In this document: piece after piece, positions 8,494 through 18,663 of the stretch
How the letters are laid out: each line of letters begins with the position of its first letter
Numbering within the stretch: position 1 is the stretch's first letter
Origin: Symbiodinium natans
Taxonomy: Eukaryota > Sar > Dinophyceae > Suessiales > Symbiodiniaceae
Direction: 5' to 3'
NCBI GenBank assembly: GCA_905221605.1
Contig: CAJNDS010002157.1
Span: 402,501-466,500, forward strand
DNA length: 64,000 nucleotides
The notes under the pieces: model-generated
Database searches by the model: none
Told to the model about the DNA's origin: nothing
Seen by the model: only the letters and a program-made list of their open reading frames with translations
Position numbers and translations under genes: made by a program

Positions 8494-11400
8494 ATGCCTT
8501 CTCCGAAGCGATGGCTCCAACTTGCCTCGGATGGTGGACAAGATGGTGGAGCTGGAAATGGTGCAGCTGAGTCTCTGGGTGAAAGATCGGTGTTGGAAGA
8601 GGTGATTCCCGACGCTGAAGTACATCTGGAAGAGGCCTTGGTTGCAGAAAGCCCCAATGCGGGTATGAATCCCAATAGGGATATGGTTAGCAATGCTGAA
8701 GCTGAAGGACGTGCTGTTTCTGTACCGCCAAAGCCTGGTGAAAAAAGGAACTGGGATGCGACTGGTGGCATAGATCGTGAAATGGAGGTGACTGTTTTAC
8801 GAGTGTTACACAAACACGGGTACCAGCCGTCGTCTTCGACTTCGGGTCGAATGGTAGACCAAGAGTCTCAGACCGATCTGATTGGAGAAGTGCTACAAGC
8901 GACCAGGAGGCCGTTGAACAAGATCAAAAAGGGTCCATCTTCGAGTTCCCAAGGTGGTGGAAGCGGTCACAAACAGAAGGGTGCGGACGGCTTTGAAGCT
9001 GCACCTGCTGCTGAATACGCCATGGGGGAGGAGGAGATCCTACAGATGGAGGCTGAACGGTTGCGACAGCTGTCAGAAGAAGAGGACGAGATGCGACAGG
9101 TTTCTGAAAGGGACGGTTTTCGGAAAGACGAGCATCTGATCCAAGCGTGTGATGGCACAATGTGGGAATTGCACCTCCATGAAGATGGGAGACAATATTA
9201 TTACTGCCTGGATACGCACGAAACCAAGTGGACATTGCCGGTGGTAGGTGAAAAGGTGAAGAGTGACGAGGTGGTTGGGTCTCCTTCGGGCAATGAGCTG
9301 GAAATGGAGGCGGCACTGGATTCTTCATCCTCTACTCCGAAGACTGAGTCTACGAGGGCATTCCAGGGTAGTGTAAATAGTTTAGGTGAAAAAGATTTTT
9401 CCTCTACTATCAGGGATAGCGGTCCTAGGGCTGATGGTGACGCCCCGACCTCGGGTTCTCCTGATGAGGAAGGGATTCCTGGGAACCAAGCCAACATCGC
9501 TGGAGCTCAACACCTGGATCGGGAAGAAACAGAAGCGCTTTCTGAGGGTGGGGCAGCGATGGAATTGGTGGATCCAGAAGAGAAAATGCCCAATGAGGTG
9601 ATCGGAACTGTGTCGGCTGCAGAAGAGCGAGTGGTGGATGTGGTACCTGTTGTTCAGGAAGGTGGTCCTGGAGATTCGGAGGATGGAGAGAAAAAGTTGT
9701 GTGTTACGACTGAGGAGGTCTCTTCGTTTGGTGCCAAGAATTCTGCCATTCAAAGGGAAAAAGAAGCTTCTGGAATAGCTGGAGACACGGATGATCTGAA
9801 AAATGAGGCCTGGAGCGCCAATGATGCGCGGGTTGATGCGCCAGATATTACCTGGAGTGCGAAGGAAGCACGGGTTGAGGTGCATGTGGTGGTACGTTCC
9901 ACGGGCGACTGCAACAATGGGGCGCAGGTCTCCGCAGCAGCTGATGATGGAGGTTCACAGGTGGACGCACTGGTGCAACCTGAAGTTAGCAGCGAGGAAC
10001 GAAATGACAAGGGCTACACCGGAGCCAATGAGGCAGCTGTGGTCAATGATGGTGGAAATTCTCCTTTGGAGGCCATGGAACCAAAGGAGCCTGCGGTGGA
10101 AGAAAGCGTGCCTGCCGTGGATGATCGACTCAATTGCCCTGCAGTGGAAGAAGATTTGCCTGCTGCAGAAGGTGAGACAAAGGACTCCAATGATGGGTCC
10201 ACTCCCATGAAGGGAGAAGCGTTGCCGTCTGGAAGTTCACCGGAAGTCGACACCGAGCGAACTACAGCAGATGAGGCAAAGCCGTTGGCGGAGAAAAAGG
10301 GAGGTCCTGAAATCCAGGAGCACAAAAAAGATGAGCTTGTGGGACTCGTGGAGCAGGACGAGCAGTGTGACCCAAAGGTGAAGACAAAGGATGCGCCAGG
10401 AGCCGATGATACAGAGATGGTTTCTGAAGAGCGTGTAAAGAAAGTGCCCCGAGCGGGAGCCTTGGAGTCACCTGGGCCACATTGCTATCAAGAGGGAGAT
10501 GAGATCATGGGTCTAGTGCGCTGCATCAATGGGTATGGAGCCTTTTTGGACCATGGGGATATGAATGTATTGATTCCTGCAGAAGGGAACAATGCATATC
10601 AGTTCAAGTTTGGTGATACTGTCAATGGAACAGTGAAACGAGTGGAAGATGATGGTACCATAATCTTGGACACCTTTCTGGTTTTAGAAGAGGACGTGGA
10701 GGACTCTTCTTCGACGCTGCGGAAGTGGAAACGCGGCGGCTGGAGTACGTGGTGGACGGATTCATGGTATGCTGGTCAATGGTACCAAGATTCCAACGGT
10801 CAATGGGAATGGAAACAGGAGGAAGAGCAATCCGATGAAGAGCTTGTGGTACAGGAGTTATCCTCTGAAGAACGAGAAGAAAGGCAACTTTATGGAGAAA
10901 AGATCTACAAACCTCTTCTGGAGAATGGAAATGAAGAGGGAGCCTATGTTGGCAAAATTACTGGGATGCTGTTAGGTCGGCCGATGGAAGATTTACAGGA
11001 GTGTGTTGCGGATCAGGCATTCCTCAATGCGGAAGCTCGGCGCGCGTATGGCATCTTGCAAAATGATGGTTGGAAGCCTGATGGTACAGAAAGCACAGGC
11101 TTGGGGAAGTTAACCACTTTTTCCCGAAAACAGTACCACAACGCGCTTTTCGAACTGGCATGCAGAAAAAGGAGATTTTCTCGACCAGTTGTGGGTGAAG
11201 CGGTGGCAACGGTGCTGAATCAAGGGGAAGATGAGTTTTGGAACGCGCTTTGGTTGGACACCAAGCTATTTTTGCAGGAGCTTGATGGTGCAGTGCAATC
11301 CATGAGCAAAAGGGAGAACAAGCCAATGGAAGCCTACATGGATCCTGACCAGTACAAAAAGGCTTACATGACACCAAAGACGGTGTTGTCACCTGGTTAC

Positions 11401-14400
11401 AGCAAGCTGTGCAGGTTCTTCAATAAGGGAAGGTGTCGCAATGGCGATGGGTGTCCCTATGAGCATCGTCGGTACGGTGAAGGTTGGCCAGAAGGGGGGT
11501 CAACTGATCCAAAGAATAGCCAAGAAGCTGATGATGAGGACGGGAACATCGGTGACCCTCCCACAGAGGAAGGTACAGTGGATGAGGCACAGCAGGAGCG
11601 GGAGGATTTAGCCTTCCGGGCCAAGTACAATTTTGGCAAAGGCGCATCAAAGGGTGAGCCTACGTCGGGTGAGCCAAAAGGTCGGCTGTGTCTGTATTAC
11701 AATCAAGGTGGTTGTAAATATGGGACTGCATGCAGGTACCTTCACAACGATGATGTAGCATTGGAAGGGACTTGGGAGCCCGGCAAAGCTTGGGACAATG
11801 CTTCCAGGAAGTCACTAAGGGACGCAGGGTTCCACCATTGCTGTTTCGATTATTACCTCAGAGGACGTTGCCGGAAAGGGTTAAATTTCTGCAAGTACTC
11901 CCATGACGAGATGTCAGAGGAGCGGCTGTCGCTCCTGAAACACTTGGTACAGGTGGCCAATCAGGTCCGGTTTGAAAAAGAGAGAGGATGGGAGCTTACG
12001 GATAGAAGCACTTTTCAGCCACCTGCGAGTGGGGGAGCTGAATCTTCCTCATCCTCGGCACCAAAAGCGCTGCAAATGACCAATGTGTCACAAAAAGATG
12101 GTGAAAAAGGTATTCTGGATGAAGTAGAAGCTGATGAGCAAAAGAATTCGGTGGCTGCATCCACTAGTACTCAGCTTCACAATCCGGAGGAGCCGATTGA
12201 AAATTGGATGGCTCGCAACGCACACCTGTGGGTGTATACCCCTCATGTAAGTGAGGTGATGATTACGCTTGGTGTGACCAATGTGTCGGACTTGCAAGAG
12301 TTCATCTTTGTGGAAGATTTGGTTGACAAAGGGATCAACAAAGTGACCGCATGCAAAATTCTGCAATTGGTGGGTGAGGTCCGATATCGACCGGGAGGAC
12401 CGGAAAAGGCAGTTCCTTCTGATGCATCTGTACGGGTACAACAATCTTCTGGGAACAAAGGGACTGGAAGAGCGGCGGTGCGAACCCTCACTCAGGTGCG
12501 TGAAGCTGAAGACTCCGGTGCAAAAACTATGCCGAGAGGTTCCTATCGGGAGCTTTTTGATAAGGTCAGGTACCGTGATGGTTGGACGCTTGCGCAGAGG
12601 TCTCCGTTGTGCGTACAGAAGCTGCGGTTGGTGGGAGTTGGAATGCCGCCGGTGAATCCACCAACGAAAAAATATCGGTCAAGATCAAACCCTGTAAGAA
12701 GGGGAAGGCCCTTGCTGGACAAAAAACAGGTGCGACAGGTGCCACGATCTCGGTCACAACGACGAGTGCAACTGGCGGAAGTGGTGGAAAAACCGAAGCC
12801 ACTGGAGCCGGTGAAACCTCGTGGTGGTTTGTCGTATCCATTCAGCAGAGCGTGGGCAGATGTGGTGGATGATGATGACCAGGCGGAGGCTTTGGTCTCG
12901 TATGCCGCTTCCTCAAGCGATTCAAGCGAGGAGGAGACCAATGCGGTACAACGCCTGAAGGAACTCTTTTTGCAAGAAAGGGATTCGTGGAGAACTGCGA
13001 GTCGTGGCAATGTTCCACAAAGTGGTTCTTCAGGCTCCAATGATGGGCCGAAAAAATCGGTTCACCTTGGCGAAGGGCGCGACAAAGCGTCGCGGGGGGA
13101 GACCCGCCAAGAAGTGACTTCACAAGTTTTTTCGCTACCACAACCTTCTCGTCGAGCTGAACGGTCTCAAAAAAGAACAAGGGATGGTTCAGTTATGGTT
13201 GGTTCGCTGGCGGTGGGCTCCACGGATGAGGTTTTACCTGGGCAAGGTGCTGCTGGACAGGTGAATGTCTCTGAAAGCGCTCAAGTTCTTCCTGGGCATG
13301 AAGTGGCTGGACAGGAGACGGCGCCGGAAGGAGCAGTACAGATTTCTGGCGAGGAGACCGACCAAAAAGAAGGAGAAGGCGGGAGCAATGATCTCCGTGG
13401 TAATGATGCGAAGATGTTGGATGGTGGTCCGGTGAGGAGTGACCTTCAGCAATTGCTGGTGAAAGGCCTTCTGACTCGAATTTATTGGAAGGTTGCAGTT
13501 GGCAAGTTGCCAATGGGGCAAAGAGATTGCCAAAAAGGGTCCAATAAGATGGATCGAAATTTGGTTATTAGCATGTCATCCGAGGGTGCAAGCGAACAGG
13601 ATGAGAACCTGGCACTGGAGGACGATGCTGATCAGTCAATGGGAGACGGTGCAATGGTTATGGTGTATGATCCAGGAACGCTGATCCAGTCGCCAACAAC
13701 TGATTGGGTTATGCGTCGCGGTCTGACCGATCGTACCGTCTGGCCAGCAATGGCGCACCTGGCACAGAGGATATGTGCTGAAATGGTTCAAGTGGATGAA
13801 ATGAATGCCCAGCTAGGGACTGGAACACTCCTTTTTCAAAGGAGAGATCAAGGACATTATAGTGACCTGCATCATTCGTTCCATGACAACCCGTGCTTGC
13901 CGGCGGTGGGGAATTATCCTCTTTCGGTGATGGGTGCCTTGTTGTCTCCTGGTCTGGAAGGGGAATTCAAGAATACGGACAAGTTTGGTACTGCTATGGA
14001 GGCAATTGCCTATGATTGGAGCCGCAGTCCAGGCATGGAAGTTCATATTGAACTTATGGCGAGGGTAGCCAAAATGGTTCACCCATTCCTGAATCTGGGA
14101 GCACAAGGGTCGGTGATGGTTTCAGAATTTCTCTGGCAGCGCGGGAGGGCTCGGTTGATGGAGTTTCTTCAAGCGGCGACTTGTGCGGACCAATTGGAGG
14201 CTCTCTGGAGAAGGATGGACGACGATGCGGATGAGGAGGTGGATCCTTCGACAGCGATGCTGGAAGTTCTTGGACTAGAGGATGCGGTGCTTGATCAAGG
14301 GAACAATGAATCCCTTATTCCCATTGAAGATGCTGGAGGTGAGACAAGCGGTGACACTGGAGGGAAGGGCAAAGCGCCAGAAGTTTCTCCGGAAGAGGAG

Positions 14401-16329
14401 AAATCCAGTGGGTCATCCAGACTGGCGGACACAAGGATTTTCTTGTGGTCAGTGTACTCCCGCGTGGCTTCGAATTTCTCTATGCAGGACCGCACTACTG
14501 GTAAGATCTTTGACAGCACCAAAGGATATCCTGGTGAAGGACCAAACAATGATGACAATCCTTCCTCTAAGGGGAACTTTCCCTGGATTTCAGAAGACTA
14601 CCTCGACGAAGTGGTGTCAAAAAAGATGGAAAGGTCTTCAGAGATGGATGGGTTTGTTCCGGGAAGTGAGGGATCATTGGAAAAGGTAGAGGTGGAGAAT
14701 GTCACTGCCTCTAAAATTCTTATGGCTCTTTGGAAGAAGGGACATAGAGTTGGGTTTAGAAGGTTGCGTCGTTTGAATGCATCTGGATGCAAGGTTGGAG
14801 CAATGAAACGTCCAATCAAAAGGGTGCAGAAGATTGGCGCTAGGAAGGCCTTCATGAAGATGTTCAATGTTTTTGGATCGTCTCAGCATGGCTCAGGAGT
14901 TGGCGGAAAACCGATCATGAAGGTGGTAGGACCAAGGCCAGGTTTTCCAGCTGTACTCCAAGCACCAAATACTGATAGCACGTCGGGTGAAGGGAGCAGT
15001 CCCCAGGTACATGGCAATGTTCATGTAGAGCACAATCGCCCTATGGACCGGTATGAGGCAGAGCGCTTGGAGAAGAGGAAGAAGGGTTTCTGCTATTGGT
15101 TTGGCAAAGGGAAAGATCGCTGCAAATTTGGTGACGACTGCAAATTCATCCATTCCGAAGATGATGTGGTGCTACATTCATATTGGTGCAAATACTATGT
15201 GGCAGGGAGAGAATGTTTCGCTGGAAAGGATTGTGGGTTCTCGCATGATGCAACTGGTGTGAGGTGCGTCCAGTTTGCTCGGTCTGGGAAGTGTCGATTT
15301 GGTGACAGGTGTGTCTTCGAGCATGGTGTTCCGTTGGAAAAACAGAGGCCAAGGTCTCCAAGGACGCCCCCAAGGGATGGTCCAAGGAGAAAGTCTGGTG
15401 CAAATGGTGGAGAAAAGGAGATCTCTCCTGAACAGTTCGATGATGATGAGGAGGATTTTATGGTTTATGACGAAGAGACCAAGATGACGGAACTGTTGAT
15501 GGAGGCGATTTCATTTCTCTCCGGTGGCAAGCCAGATTTGGCTCGAGCAGAGGCGGACCCATTGTTCAAACTCCTGAAGTTCACTGGAGATGCTGACCAA
15601 ATGGATCAAGTATGGGTTTCGTGGACCACTGAAATGTTGTCAGTGCTGGAACTTCTCGAAGTAGTGAAGTCGTACGATGTTTCGCTCGCGGAGGTGGAAG
15701 AATGGGTCAATGACCTGAGGATATGGTATGAGCGAGCCAATTTGGGAGAAGAAAAGGATCCCAAAAAAGGGAAAAAGAGGTCCCTAGAAGGGGAGTCCAG
15801 CAAAGATATTCCTGCCGAAAAAGAAGTGGTTGAGACTTCGGAGACGGAGGTTGCCGTTGAGGAGGAGAAGAAAAAGGTAAAAAAGAAGAGGAAAGCTGCA
15901 GCTATCGAAGATCCTTATACCCTTATGGTTCCAAAGCCGAAGAAGATGCCGGCGATCATTGAGAAGGGTGGATCATCATCCAATGTGGTGGCTTCTGCAG
16001 TGGAAAAATCCTCGAAGACGCGCACAAAGTCAAATGTCGGTGGAAAGACAAAGAAGAAGGAGAAAAGTCAGAGTCCCAAAAAAGAAGAGGTGGTAATGGT
16101 GCAAGATCCTGAGGAAAAGGATCGTCCATCCGATGCGGAGGCACCAGGGTCTGCCAATGCGAATGAAGAGCTGGATCAATCTTGCCAGGCGATTGAGGAC
16201 GCAAAGAGAGAAGGATTGGTATCCTCAATTCAAAGGGGCATACAGGATCCTGTTCTTACAGTTTCGGACCTGGAGTATATTCTGCTGCAACTTCACCTCA
16301 AGATTGCCAACAATCGGAAAAAGAAGTGA
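8494..16329 (+). CDS. Retrotransposon ORF: WW, S1, MLLE, SAM-like and six CCCH fingers
   Basis: ATG at 8494 is the first start after the primer site and gives 2,611 residues; the frame is open back to 8176, with another ATG at 8227 in the LTR. Modules by residue from 8494: WW-like 224-249 (W, GRxYYY, T..T.W..P); S1-like RNA-binding fold 664-730; a PABC/MLLE domain 799-856 with signature KITGMLL, a fold that binds PAM2 peptides in poly(A)-binding protein; CCCH fingers at 973-991 and 1066-1084 (C-x7-C-x5-C-x3-H) and 1117-1137 (C-x8-C-x6-C-x3-H); a SAM-like helical region 1230-1296; three more CCCH fingers 2200-2277. Long acidic linkers separate them and the C-terminal 150 residues are lysine-rich. 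The set suggests an RNA-packaging, Gag-like role, which is inference. A CCHC knuckle, protease, integrase and RT were not seen. Confidence 0.88.
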   Translation: MPSPKRWLQLASDGGQDGGAGNGAAESLGERSVLEEVIPDAEVHLEEALVAESPNAGMNPNRDMVSNAEAEGRAVSVPPKPGEKRNWDATGGIDREMEVTVLRVLHKHGYQPSSSTSGRMVDQESQTDLIGEVLQATRRPLNKIKKGPSSSSQGGGSGHKQKGADGFEAAPAAEYAMGEEEILQMEAERLRQLSEEEDEMRQVSERDGFRKDEHLIQACDGTMWELHLHEDGRQYYYCLDTHETKWTLPVVGEKVKSDEVVGSPSGNELEMEAALDSSSSTPKTESTRAFQGSVNSLGEKDFSSTIRDSGPRADGDAPTSGSPDEEGIPGNQANIAGAQHLDREETEALSEGGAAMELVDPEEKMPNEVIGTVSAAEERVVDVVPVVQEGGPGDSEDGEKKLCVTTEEVSSFGAKNSAIQREKEASGIAGDTDDLKNEAWSANDARVDAPDITWSAKEARVEVHVVVRSTGDCNNGAQVSAAADDGGSQVDALVQPEVSSEERNDKGYTGANEAAVVNDGGNSPLEAMEPKEPAVEESVPAVDDRLNCPAVEEDLPAAEGETKDSNDGSTPMKGEALPSGSSPEVDTERTTADEAKPLAEKKGGPEIQEHKKDELVGLVEQDEQCDPKVKTKDAPGADDTEMVSEERVKKVPRAGALESPGPHCYQEGDEIMGLVRCINGYGAFLDHGDMNVLIPAEGNNAYQFKFGDTVNGTVKRVEDDGTIILDTFLVLEEDVEDSSSTLRKWKRGGWSTWWTDSWYAGQWYQDSNGQWEWKQEEEQSDEELVVQELSSEEREERQLYGEKIYKPLLENGNEEGAYVGKITGMLLGRPMEDLQECVADQAFLNAEARRAYGILQNDGWKPDGTESTGLGKLTTFSRKQYHNALFELACRKRRFSRPVVGEAVATVLNQGEDEFWNALWLDTKLFLQELDGAVQSMSKRENKPMEAYMDPDQYKKAYMTPKTVLSPGYSKLCRFFNKGRCRNGDGCPYEHRRYGEGWPEGGSTDPKNSQEADDEDGNIGDPPTEEGTVDEAQQEREDLAFRAKYNFGKGASKGEPTSGEPKGRLCLYYNQGGCKYGTACRYLHNDDVALEGTWEPGKAWDNASRKSLRDAGFHHCCFDYYLRGRCRKGLNFCKYSHDEMSEERLSLLKHLVQVANQVRFEKERGWELTDRSTFQPPASGGAESSSSSAPKALQMTNVSQKDGEKGILDEVEADEQKNSVAASTSTQLHNPEEPIENWMARNAHLWVYTPHVSEVMITLGVTNVSDLQEFIFVEDLVDKGINKVTACKILQLVGEVRYRPGGPEKAVPSDASVRVQQSSGNKGTGRAAVRTLTQVREAEDSGAKTMPRGSYRELFDKVRYRDGWTLAQRSPLCVQKLRLVGVGMPPVNPPTKKYRSRSNPVRRGRPLLDKKQVRQVPRSRSQRRVQLAEVVEKPKPLEPVKPRGGLSYPFSRAWADVVDDDDQAEALVSYAASSSDSSEEETNAVQRLKELFLQERDSWRTASRGNVPQSGSSGSNDGPKKSVHLGEGRDKASRGETRQEVTSQVFSLPQPSRRAERSQKRTRDGSVMVGSLAVGSTDEVLPGQGAAGQVNVSESAQVLPGHEVAGQETAPEGAVQISGEETDQKEGEGGSNDLRGNDAKMLDGGPVRSDLQQLLVKGLLTRIYWKVAVGKLPMGQRDCQKGSNKMDRNLVISMSSEGASEQDENLALEDDADQSMGDGAMVMVYDPGTLIQSPTTDWVMRRGLTDRTVWPAMAHLAQRICAEMVQVDEMNAQLGTGTLLFQRRDQGHYSDLHHSFHDNPCLPAVGNYPLSVMGALLSPGLEGEFKNTDKFGTAMEAIAYDWSRSPGMEVHIELMARVAKMVHPFLNLGAQGSVMVSEFLWQRGRARLMEFLQAATCADQLEALWRRMDDDADEEVDPSTAMLEVLGLEDAVLDQGNNESLIPIEDAGGETSGDTGGKGKAPEVSPEEEKSSGSSRLADTRIFLWSVYSRVASNFSMQDRTTGKIFDSTKGYPGEGPNNDDNPSSKGNFPWISEDYLDEVVSKKMERSSEMDGFVPGSEGSLEKVEVENVTASKILMALWKKGHRVGFRRLRRLNASGCKVGAMKRPIKRVQKIGARKAFMKMFNVFGSSQHGSGVGGKPIMKVVGPRPGFPAVLQAPNTDSTSGEGSSPQVHGNVHVEHNRPMDRYEAERLEKRKKGFCYWFGKGKDRCKFGDDCKFIHSEDDVVLHSYWCKYYVAGRECFAGKDCGFSHDATGVRCVQFARSGKCRFGDRCVFEHGVPLEKQRPRSPRTPPRDGPRRKSGANGGEKEISPEQFDDDEEDFMVYDEETKMTELLMEAISFLSGGKPDLARAEADPLFKLLKFTGDADQMDQVWVSWTTEMLSVLELLEVVKSYDVSLAEVEEWVNDLRIWYERANLGEEKDPKKGKKRSLEGESSKDIPAEKEVVETSETEVAVEEEKKKVKKKRKAAAIEDPYTLMVPKPKKMPAIIEKGGSSSNVVASAVEKSSKTRTKSNVGGKTKKKEKSQSPKKEEVVMVQDPEEKDRPSDAEAPGSANANEELDQSCQAIEDAKREGLVSSIQRGIQDPVLTVSDLEYILLQLHLKIANNRKKK

Positions 16330-16692
16330 TTGGATGGTATGGATGAAGGGATGGTTTTTCTCTTTCTGGAGACAGGTGCGCTGGAACAGCCAATGTGCTG
16401 ACAAAGGTGGTGGTTACTATTAAGGGTATGGAAATCCCTGATAGTAGGAGTCAGTAGCTTTTCGCGTAGCGAAGACCACGGTTTGTGGTGAAGAAGGCCA
16501 AGGAGTCTTCAGTGATGAGAGGATCAAGGTGAAAAAAGATTCTCTATGGGTAGTAGGTTAGCCAATGTGCTATAATTCCGTCCTGGAAGACGTTAAACCA
16601 CAATTTGCATTTCAAGCAGCTGGCTGCTGCCGTAATGGCAGTTTTTGGCCAAAAGATCTGCATCTCCAATGTGTCCTAGGAAATCCTAGGAC
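16330..16692 (+). other. 3' untranslated part of the retrotransposon
   Basis: Non-coding stretch between the ORF stop (TGA 16327-16329) and the polypurine tract. It holds small palindromes such as GGCTGCTGCCGTAATGGCAG near 16621 and CCTAGGAAATCCTAGG near 16675, possibly structural or packaging signals. No ORF is recognised. Confidence 0.6.
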
Positions 16693-16700
16693 AGGGGGAG
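16693..16700 (+). other. Polypurine tract
   Basis: AGGGGGAG directly precedes the TG of the 3' LTR, where plus-strand priming is expected. Confidence 0.7.
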
Positions 16701-16987
16701 TGCGGAGCTGCAATTGGTATTGTAGAAAGGAGTTAGTGTTGGAAGTTGGAAGGGTTAATGAACCCGGTAATCGTATTTGGCTCAAGATGGGCTTGAACAG
16801 AAAGCCACAAGTTCAAAAAGTAGTGCCTGGGTTCTTAGGGTTTGGTAAGGGTGTGGATTCCTTCCCCCTTTCCTTCCCCCCTGGGTTGCTCTTATCCGTG
16901 TTCTTGGTTGTTTCTTGGTTCGATCTGGGAAATATAAGTTCAGGGCGATTAGGGGAGTTGATTTCCTTCCTTGGTTGTCCCCCCGTA
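16701..16987 (+). repeat. 3' LTR
   Basis: Copy of 8141-8427 with one substitution. Right after its last base the flanking CCCTAAA tract resumes with CCCTA. Confidence 0.92.
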
Positions 16988-17019
16988 CCCTAAACCCTAA
17001 CCCCCCCCCCCCCCCCCCC

Positions 17020-17119
17020 AACTCGACATGTTCTGCATCCATGTGTCGTTCAAGCTCCTCGTGGACGGACTCCTTGGATGCCTTCCTTGCGATTGCCGAT
17101 GCGGAAGCTTGTTCACTCG
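17020..17119 (-). CDS. Exon-like island, unknown
   Basis: SASAIARKASKESVHEELER then HMDAEHVEL, a charged helical stretch, 30 bp from the retrotransposon's right end across a poly-C run. Confidence 0.4.
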
Positions 17120-17284
17120 AAGGTTTAGGGTTTCTCTCTCTCTCTCTCTCGCTCTCTGCCGTGCCATCCTCTAGGGTCTTGTTAGGGTTTAGGGTTTAGG
17201 GTTTAGGGTTTAGGGTTTAGGGTTTAGGTTTTAGGGTTTAGGGTTAGGGTTTAGGGTTTAGGGTTTAGGTTCGTGATGTGGGCC

Positions 17285-17425
17285 CTTAGTATGATCCCGT
17301 GCCTCCTTGAAAGGCCTCCGAAGTATGGGGCCCTTTGGGCTGCACAGGGTATATCAGGGGTTTTTTAAAGGGCCGCCCTTTTAAGGGCCCATGCTCAGGG
17401 ACCATGTAGCTACCGTAAGATTCAC
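17285..17425. repeat. Family 9-like element
   Basis: GGCCCTTAGTATGATCCCGT and GGGACCATGTAGCTACCGTA, with a GGGCC/GGCCC-rich middle. Confidence 0.45.
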
Positions 17426-17756
17426 AAGCTCTGAAGGCAAGGCTCTACAGGGTTTTGCCGTTGTTGCTATAGTTCTTCAATAGGGACCTGGGAACCAGGT
17501 ACAGTACCTCATATGCAATACAAACCCCTACACCCTAAACCTCTTTTTTGAGGAGGGACTGCAGTGCAATTTGCCCTCAACCCTAACCCTAAAACCCTAA
17601 ACCCTAACCCTAAACCCTGAACCCTAAACCCTGAAAGAATCCTCGTCTACAGGCTGAACCAGGTACAGTACCTCATATGAATATAAAACCCCCCAAGCCC
17701 TAAACCCTAATCCCGGAACCCTGAAACCCTTAAAGGATTCTTCGTGTGCAGGCTGG

Positions 17757-17819
17757 CTATGGGCTAGAGATGTGGCAGCCCTGGGTCCTCAGGAACTCCA
17801 GCGACGTCTTGCCTCGCTC
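17757..17819 (-). CDS. Exon-like island with stop, unknown
   Basis: After ATTCAG acceptor: ERGKTSLEFLRTQGCHISSP, then TAG. Short. Confidence 0.3.
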   Translation of the reverse strand, partial: ERGKTSLEFLRTQGCHISSP

Positions 17820-18054
17820 CTGAATTAGGAAGAGGGAGGGTTTAGGTTTTTTTCCCACCCGTTTCGCAAGCGTTTACGGAGGGTTTAGGGTTTAGGGTTT
17901 AGGGCTTAGGGCTTAGGGTTAACAAACATACTCTGGACCCTAATTAAATGCCAAACTGAGACTGAAAAGACCCCATGCAGCCTAAACCCTAAACCCTAAA
18001 CCCTAAACCCTAAACCCTAAACCCTAAACCCTAAACCCTAAACCCTAAACCCGT

Positions 18055-18180
18055 TTAGTGCTGGCCAGCTGCGCACTGCGTCTGCCAGTCCATGCTTCCC
18101 GTGCCCGAACTGGACTCTTCAGTTGGTACTAGGTTACGAGGATATGCGGAGAATATCCTACAGCCCAAAGACGCTCCATA
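18055..18180 (-). CDS. Terminal exon-like island, unknown
   Basis: YGASLGCRIFSAYPRNLVPT then EESSSGTGSMDWQTQCAAGQ and H, TAA at 18055-18057 provided by a CCCTAAA-like junction. Preceded upstream by the island 18579-18663. Confidence 0.4.
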   Translation of the reverse strand, partial: YGASLGCRIFSAYPRNLVPTEESSSGTGSMDWQTQCAAGQH

Positions 18181-18242
18181 ACAGCAAATCCCTAAACCCT
18201 AAAACCCCCTTATACTAGCAGTCCTTAATCAGGACTTTAGTA

Positions 18243-18346
18243 CCCCCCCCCCCCCCCCCCCCCCCAGTATAAGCGCTATTCAGGAACTGTTCGATCATGG
18301 GGGACATCCCAAGACGAACCCCCCCCCCACCCAGCCCCCCCCCCAG

Positions 18347-18394
<48 letters not shown>

Positions 18395-18397
18395 AAA
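18243..18397. repeat. Poly-C blocks inside TIR remnants
   Basis: Long C runs, then A run, between family 1 arms (about 18210 and 18430), so a family 1 copy inflated by homopolymer. Confidence 0.75.
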
Positions 18398-18578
18398 CCA
18401 AAAGGACTGCGAGCTATAGGGGAGCATCCAAAGCCGTGCTCTTCAAGAAGCGGGGGCCCTCAGGCATTTTTCGAAGCAGGGGCTGTGTAGGGTTTAGGGT
18501 TTAGGAATTTAGGGGCCCTAAACCCTAAACCCTAAACCCTAAACCCTAAACCCTAAACCCTAAAAAAATACCTAAACC

Positions 18579-18663
18579 GAGCAGATGCCTTGTGAAGCGT
18601 CTTGAGGATGGTCTGTATCCATTTGGTCTTCCTCAGGCATTGCACTCGCCAAGGCTCGGGATA
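18579..18663 (-). CDS. Exon-like island, unknown
   Basis: RVQCLRKTKWIQTILKTLHK then ASAR; amphipathic basic helix, likely same gene as 18055-18180. Confidence 0.4.

Larger units (their letters stand above)
8141..16987 (+). mobile_element. LTR retrotransposon, copia-type primer site, giant RNA-binding ORF, no pol seen
   Basis: Two 287-bp direct repeats (8141-8427 and 16701-16987) differ at a single base (T at 8164, A at 16724). They begin TGCGGAG and end CCCCGTA. The element is flanked by CCCTA on both sides (8136-8140 and 16988-16992), a 5-bp target duplication inside a CCCTAAA tract. Directly after the 5' LTR comes GGTTATGAGCCCA, the complement of the anticodon arm of initiator tRNA-Met, the half-tRNA primer site known from Drosophila copia. 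A purine tract (AGGGGGAG) abuts the 3' LTR. Between them is one ORF of 7.8 kb. I found no aspartic protease, integrase HHCC or reverse transcriptase YxDD motif, so it is probably non-autonomous, mobilised by a copia relative. Near-identical LTRs and the open ORF point to a recent insertion. It lies on the plus strand, opposite to nearly all exons around it. Confidence 0.9.

Noticed and set aside
8494-16329. A pol region hidden in the retrotransposon ORF
   Set aside because: Scanned by eye for YxDD, D-T/S-G and HHCC patterns in the ORF frame; none found. Only a profile search could exclude a very diverged one.
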